The notes beneath the pieces were generated by a model, which saw only the letters and a program-made list of their open reading frames with translations, was not told where the DNA came from and did no database searches. DNA of 12,569 nt from Baffinella frigidus (lineage: Eukaryota; Cryptophyceae; Cryptomonadales; Baffinellaceae). The position numbers and the translations under genes were made by a program. The stretch is from contig MU647048.1 of NCBI GenBank assembly GCA_026770585.1, positions 162,753-175,321 of the forward strand, written 5' to 3'. This document shows positions 1-6,300 of this stretch, piece by piece (position 1 is the first letter of the stretch; the number at the start of each line of letters is the position of its first letter).

Positions 1-26
1 CCAGGGGTGCGGGATGAACTTCTTCG
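1..26 (-). pseudogene. 3' shard of NIFK-like exon 9
   Basis: On the minus strand it repeats the end of exon 9 (AAGTTCATCCCGCACCCCTG, positions 21-2) and reaches the same CCCCTGG edge. It lies 3' of the complete exon, as the shard rule predicts, and is cut by the window edge. Confidence 0.65.
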
Positions 27-300
27 TGGCAGGGTTCAGGGTTGAGGAGCGCTAATAGGGGTTAGGGTGATGGTTTTGGGGATGTGTTGGCACCAGGGAT
101 GGGATTTAGGACGCTCAGGGTCTAGGGTTTAGGGTGTAGGGTGTAGGTCGTAGGGTTTAAGGTTTAGGGGTTTGGGGGTCGCAGCAGGGGTGCTTGCAAG
201 GGTCCAGGTTAAGGATTTTGGGACTGTGGAGGCACCAGGGGAGGAGGGCTAGTAGGAATTGGGGATTGGGGGTTAGGGGTTAGGGGTTCAGGGTGGGGGG
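27..300. repeat. Degenerate TTTAGGG-like tract
   Basis: G-rich on the plus strand (GGGTTTAGGG, GGGTGTAGGG, GGGGTTAGGG variants), so C-rich on the sense strand of the minus gene. GGCACCAGGG recurs at 88 and 231, echoing the exon 9 donor edge. No coding sequence is seen. Confidence 0.7.
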
Positions 301-306
301 TGGTAC

Positions 307-359
307 CAGGGGTGCGGGATGAACTTCTCGTCCGCGCCGTTGAACATCGTCGGGTGCAC
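307..359 (-). CDS. NIFK: NIFK-like exon 9, post-RRM tail
   Basis: The acceptor TTCGCAG is followed by VHPTMFNGADEKFIPHP and two bases, then the probable donor GTACCA. VHP..F.GA...F is the conserved tail after the RRM. If no splice occurs here, the frame reads WYHPPP and stops at 290-288. I favour a donor because a 3' shard of this exon (bases 1-26) again runs up to the same CCCCTGG, and C-rich acceptor-type sequence follows. The rest of the gene would be left of the window. Confidence 0.72.
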
Positions 360-3300
360 CTGCGAACCAAGCCGCCAGTTGAGTAATCCGGGAAGCGCAC
401 AAAGACGGGAGTTGAGTCAAACCAGACGGGAGTTGCGTGATCCGGGCTGCGAACCAAGACGTGAGTTGAGTAATCCGGGCTGCGCACCAAGATGGTAGTC
501 GACTGATTCAGGCTGCGAACCAAGACGTGAGTTGCATAAAACCAGACAGGAGTTGAGTGATCCGGTCTGCGAACCAAGAGGTTGACTAAACCGGGCGGCG
601 AACTAGAGGTGGACTACGGGCTGCAAACAAGAGGCCCTCTCTTGACACGATCATCCTCAAAACCCTCAAAATCGCAGCGCGGTTTAGCCGGCCTTAAGTT
701 GCGTGGTCCAATAGTCTATGCGCATAGAGTCCATCGCGGACCCGCCTCAGCATTCTCAACACCCCTCAAGTGTGCGGGGCTCCGATGCACCTTTTCGGCG
801 TTCTGTTTCTCGGGTTTAGATTTCGGGTTTCGGGTTTCGGGTTTGGTTCGGTATCTTGTCGGCGTCGACGACGGAGCCCTACGATCCTTGGGTCATCAGG
901 TTTAATTGTATAATCAGGTTTAATCAATAATAAGTCTTAGGATTCTCATGCAATTAGGTTTAATTACGCAATTAGGTTTAATTAATAATAAGCCCTTTAA
1001 TTATGTAATTAGGTTTAATTAACAATAAGTTAGAATGCACCTTGTCGGCGTCGACGATGGAGCACTTGATCGCGCGGTCGCCCACACAAGCCGTCAACTT
1101 TTGAGTGGATTGTATGGGGGTTGACTTTAGCAACACACCCCTATGTGCCTACGGGTTGCCTACCGTAGGGTCCTAGGTCGTATCGCTCAGGGGTTGTTCA
1201 AAATCCCTTCGAAGTCCGCTGTGGGGTACCTTGTCGGCGTCGACGACGGAGCACTTGATCGCGCGGTCGCACATGAGCATGTTGTCGTGCGTCGACGCCA
1301 CGATCGCCGCCACCTAGCGAGAAAACCCGTGAATAACCCGTTAGTGAACGATGAATAACCCGCAAGCCGCCACCTAGCGAGGGATCCCGTGAATAACCCG
1401 TTAAAGAACGATGAATGACCCGCAAGCGAATAATAGGAGCCTACGGTAGGCATTGCCGTAGGGACATAGGCTGGTCCCACGGATATCCTAACCGCACATG
1501 AGCATGTTGTCGTGCGTCGACGCCACGATCGCCGCCACCTTTCGAGGAGAGAAGGGGGTAGGGGTTAGGGGTACCACCCGGTTTAGGGTTTAGGGGTCAG
1601 AGTTTAGGGTTTAGGGTTTAAAGTGTAGGGTGTGGGGTAACTACCCGGTTTAGGGTTTGCGGTTTGCGGTTTCGGGTTTCGGGTGTAGGGGTCAGGGTGA
1701 AGGGTGTAGGGTGTAGGGTGTAGGGTGTATGGTGTATGGTGTAGGGTGTATGGTGCAGGGTGTAGGGTGTAAGGTGCTTTCAAGGCGCACCTCCGGCACG
1801 ACGAACTCGACGAAAGCGTAGTGCTTGGACTTGCCGGTCTTCTTGTTCCGCGACACGCGGAGCCGCGCCACCTGGGTTGGGGTGTGGGGTTTGGGGGTTG
1901 GGGTTAGGAGTTTGGGGATTCGGGTTTGTGGTTTGCGAGTTACGGAGCCCTGAACCCTAAACCCGAAACTCTAAATCCCAAACCCCAGAGGCAAATACAG
2001 TAGGAGCCAACCCTGGGTGTGGAGGTTGGGGTAGCGGACCCCTAACCTCTAAACGAGAGACTCTACATCCTAAACCCCAACCCACAGCCTCCAACCCCCA
2101 AACCCGCAACGAAGTGTCTGCACAACTTTCCGAACAGGGTGAAGCACGCTTCCATCGGGTCTTCAAACTTATCTCAGAAAAAGGACTTTCAGAAGTCCTT
2201 TTCCTAAAGTCAACTCCCCTACAAATTCGTCAACTTATGCGTAGAGTAAATAATAAGTTGACGGATTTGTGGGGGAGTTGACTTAGGAAAACGACTTTTA
2301 AAAGGGGGGTTTTGAGATAAAAACACCGAAAGGGTTTCGCGGATTTGTACCACAGGGGTACGCCACACAACGGGCCAGGCAGGGATTTTCGGCCCAGTTC
2401 GGGCCGACTTTCCGGCACCTTGTCCGTTGGAACCCCCCTATTCCCCTACGGGTTGTCTACCGTAGGGTCCTAGGTCTTATCGCTCAGGGGTTATGAAGAA
2501 TCCCTTGGAAATCCGCTGTGTACCACAGGGGTACGATTCCCGACCCCCCCCCAGTACAAATCCGCCAAACCCCGAATGGAGCAAAGTCCAGCTCTGCCTC
2601 ACTCGGGTTGGCCGTCTTTTCTCAAGTTGACACCCTGGGGTTGCGGTACAAATCCGACAACTTTAGAGCGGAAAAGAGCCCGGGCGCACCAAATTGGTCA
2701 GCCCAAATAGACTGCGACTGAGCTAGAAAGTCCGCGACCCACCTCGCCGAACTGGGGAAGGTCTTCAAACGCCGAAAGGAATTCACGGATTTGTACCAGG
2801 GGGGGGCCGAAATCCGACCCCCACCCGGTACAAATCCGCAGAATTTGAAAGGAGCAAAAGTCTGCGACGTACTTCGCCGAACTGGGTGAAGCAAGCGCGC
2901 ATCTGGTCCTCGAAAACCCCGAAAGGAATCCGCCCGGCCCTACGGTAGGCCATCCCTAGGAGCCTAGGGTTTTCCTAGGGGGGTAAATAGATGGCCTGCA
3001 TACTTTCAAGTGTGCATCCTTGGGGAAACCCCGTTCTTGGAAAATTGGGTTTGAGCTGCTATGGGTTGGTGGTGGCATCTCTCCGAACTGGGTGAAGTAA
3101 GCGCGCATCTGGTCCTCGAAAACCCCGAACGGAACCCGCCCAGGCCTTCAAACGCCGAAAGGGTTTCGCGGATTTGTACCGCAGGGGTACGATTTCCGAC
3201 CCCCGCCCGGTACAAATCCGCAAAAAAACGCAAGGGGAAAAGTCCGAAAAGCACCTCTCCGAACTGGGTGAAGTAAGAGCGCATCTGGTCCTCGAAAAAG

Positions 3301-6300
3301 CCGAAGGGGATCCGCCCGAGGTACACCACCGCGCTCTTCTTCGCCGCTGTTGTGGGGTTTGGTGTTTAGGGTTTGGGGTTTAGGGTTTGGGGTTTGGGAT
3401 TTTGGGTTTTGGGGTTCGGGGTTGAGGGTTAACGACCAAGTTACGAGCACATGATGTAGGTTACGAGCACGCGAACATGTTATCAACACATGATTCGGTT
3501 GTAAGCATGCGAGCAGCGGAGGAGACGCTCCCTTCTATCGTACCATAGATTGGTGGGGTAAATCGCAGGGTTTCCACTCTCAGAGCACACGATTTAGGTT
3601 ATGAGCACCCGCACAGGTAAGGGCCACTCCTACAATCCTCAAACACCCCCGCCAACTCGGAAATCCACTAAGAAACTCAACACTAAATTCTAGTAGCCAC
3701 ATCCCACACCCTAAACCGAGGAGCATCACCACACCTTGTATTCGACAAACCCTCAACACAGATCCGCCAAGCCCTCACGCCCAAATAATGCCGAAAGCCT
3801 ACGTTGGCGGTGGACATATTTGGACGTGCCTCTGGTACCAAAAACTACAACCATTGTTTTAAATTGGTTGAAAAGCCACCTATTGCAAGTTTTGTACCAA
3901 GTCGCGTCCAAATAAGTCCACCTCTGACGTAGCCTTTCTACATGCCAAAAGGTGTACCGACAAAGGTGTACCGACAGGTTATGAGCCGGTGGCGGGATAC
4001 CCGCTGGTGCCGCCTCGGGCTTTTGTACCACGAGTCGGCCACTTGTGGAAAACATTCGTTGATTCCTCCTGTAAATTAACTTTTGGCAGGTCTAGGAAAT
4101 CCAATGGCGGCTGCAGGATAAGTCCGTTAGGCCCGACGATTTACCAGCACCCCGAAGAAGCCCCCGGGCTTCGGGTTGGCCGAAGAAGTCGGGCTTCAGG
4201 TTGGGAGCCGGACAAAAACATTAGGCGTCTGGCAACGAAAGTTTCTACGCAGTTGGGTCCTACGAGTAACAGTAACAGAACCAGATGGCGGAATGTACCC
4301 ACCCGCTGGTGCCGCCTCAGACCCCTGTGTTTTGGGCGCCGGCCCCGAGATGCCTTCGTAGCCCGCTGTGTGGCTAGTACTAGCAACAGAAACTGGTGGC
4401 GGAATGTACCCGCTGGTGCCGCCTCCGGCCCCTGTGTTTTCGGCGCCGGGATCGCAGCGAGCCCCTCCGTTAGGCTCTTTTGGTTCGCCGCGTCCAGTTT
4501 CACCACCTGGGAAAGTCCGGGTTTAGCCAACGAGGAGTGACTCTTCAGGTGAACACGTCTTTACCTTGCATTATCTATGGTCTGAGGAGAGGGCATCTGG
4601 TGTCCTCTCGAGCCCCTCTGTGAGGCTCTTTTGGTTCGCCGCGTCCAGTTTCACCACCTGGAAAGGTGGAGGTGTAGGGGTTAGGAAGGTGCATGCGTAA
4701 GGATATGAGGGCCCGGTGTAGGGGTAAGGAAGGCTCAGGTGTAGGGATAAAATGTCTAGGTGTAGGGGTATGAGGTCCAGGTGCAGGGGTCAGGAAGGTG
4801 TAGGTGTAGGGGTGAGGGGTTGGAGATCGCCGCGAGCCCCTCCGTGAGGCTCTTTTGGTTCGCTGCGTCCAGTTTCACCACCTGCGGTCAGGTGTAGGGG
4901 TTATGAAGGTTAAGGTGTATGAGTCAGGGGTTCAGGTGTAGGGGTTAGGAGAGAACACCGTTCCCGTCCTGCGCTGGAATTTCCGCAAAATCTAGCCGTA
5001 ATGTTCAGTCCCAGATACTTTATTTAAACATCTGGCGGGGTTGAGTTCGCGAAACAGCGTCATTCTATCATGTGCACCACGGATCGTTCACTTTGGGAGA
5101 GAAAAGAAACCACTCGAGTTCCAGTCCAATTCGCTGAAAGTCAAATAGGTGATGCTGCTCTGCCAGGGACAGGGCGCACTCTCCAGCGTCCGAGACGCAT
5201 GGTGAGGCGAGGGGGGTCAAGAAACTCTAGCGCTGAGACAGAGCTAAATTCTCGGCCAATTCGGGCTCACGAGTTCGGTGGGCCGGGGCTATTTCCCGCA
5301 ACAAAGTTGACGGCTTTGTACAGCAACCCCAGCATGTCAACTTAAGAATAGTCAGCCAACCCAACCCGACACAGGCAGGGCTAGACAATGGTCGCATCAA
5401 ATCAGATCAGATCAGATCAGGTGCATTCCTTCTAGAGGGAGGGGCGCGCTACCAATCCCCGCGTCAACTTAACAATAGTCCGCGAGCCAACCCGAGTGAG
5501 GCAGAGAGGGAGGGGCGTGCTACCAATCGCCGTGCAATCAGTAAGATGGGGGCTGGAGGACACCAGATTTGATCAGAACTGTTTTCATGCGCCTGATGTC
5601 TAGCTCTGCTAGATGGAGGGATTCTCTACCAATCGCCGCGACCCGAGTCCCTCGCCCTCCTCGCCCTCCTCCTCCTCGTCATCCTCCTCCTCCTCCACCT
5701 CCATCGCGTCCTCCTCCTCCGCCTGTAGTTGAGGGTTTGGGGTTTGTGGTGTGGGGTGTGGGGTTTATGGTTTATGGTTTATGGTTTGGGGGTTAGGGTT
5801 TGGGGTTTAGGGTTTAGGGGTTAGGGTTGAGGATTTAGGGGTCAGGGTTTAGGGTTTAGGGTGCCTCAACCCGTACCAACGATCGCGAATCGCGACCCCT
5901 AACCCCTGACCCTAAACCGCAAAACCCCGACCCTAAACCGTAACCCCCCGCCCTTATACCTCAAACCGCACCCCCCCCACCCCCCAAACCGCAAACAGCA
6001 AAACCCCGGAGCTGCTCACCTTAGCAGCCTTCCCGCCCTTGGTAGCCTTTCCCTTCGGCGCGGCCTTCCCCTTCTTCCCCCCCGACCCAGGCGCCGCAGG
6101 CGCCGCGCCCTGCAAAAGTCACAACCAAAAAGTTGAGAATAATCGTTTCGAGACAACCCCACCTAACCAGGAGCTGCGCCCTGCAAAAGTTACGATTATT
6201 CTCAACCTTTTGTGGCAACTTTTACGATTATTCTCAACCTTTTGTGGTCTCAACCTTTTGTGGACAACAAAAGGTTGAGAATAATCGTTTCGAGACAACT

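Noticed and set aside
288-359. Stop codon of the NIFK-like gene at 290-288
   Set aside because: Possible but less likely. The read-through tail WYHPPP is antisense to telomere-like sequence, and the shard at 1-26 reaches the same CCCCTGG edge as if a donor were there.
360-640. CRISPR-like array of ~33-bp repeats
   Set aside because: Units are contiguous and diverged with no unique spacers, and the setting is a eukaryotic intron. It is a minisatellite.
3989-4540. 183-codon plus-strand open frame
   Set aside because: It is antisense to NIFK-like exon 5 and its shards. It stays open because those GC-rich copies lack stops. No domain is seen.
5569-5796. Proline-rich plus-strand ORF
   Set aside because: It is antisense to the acidic exon 4; CTC/CCT codons mirror the GAG run.
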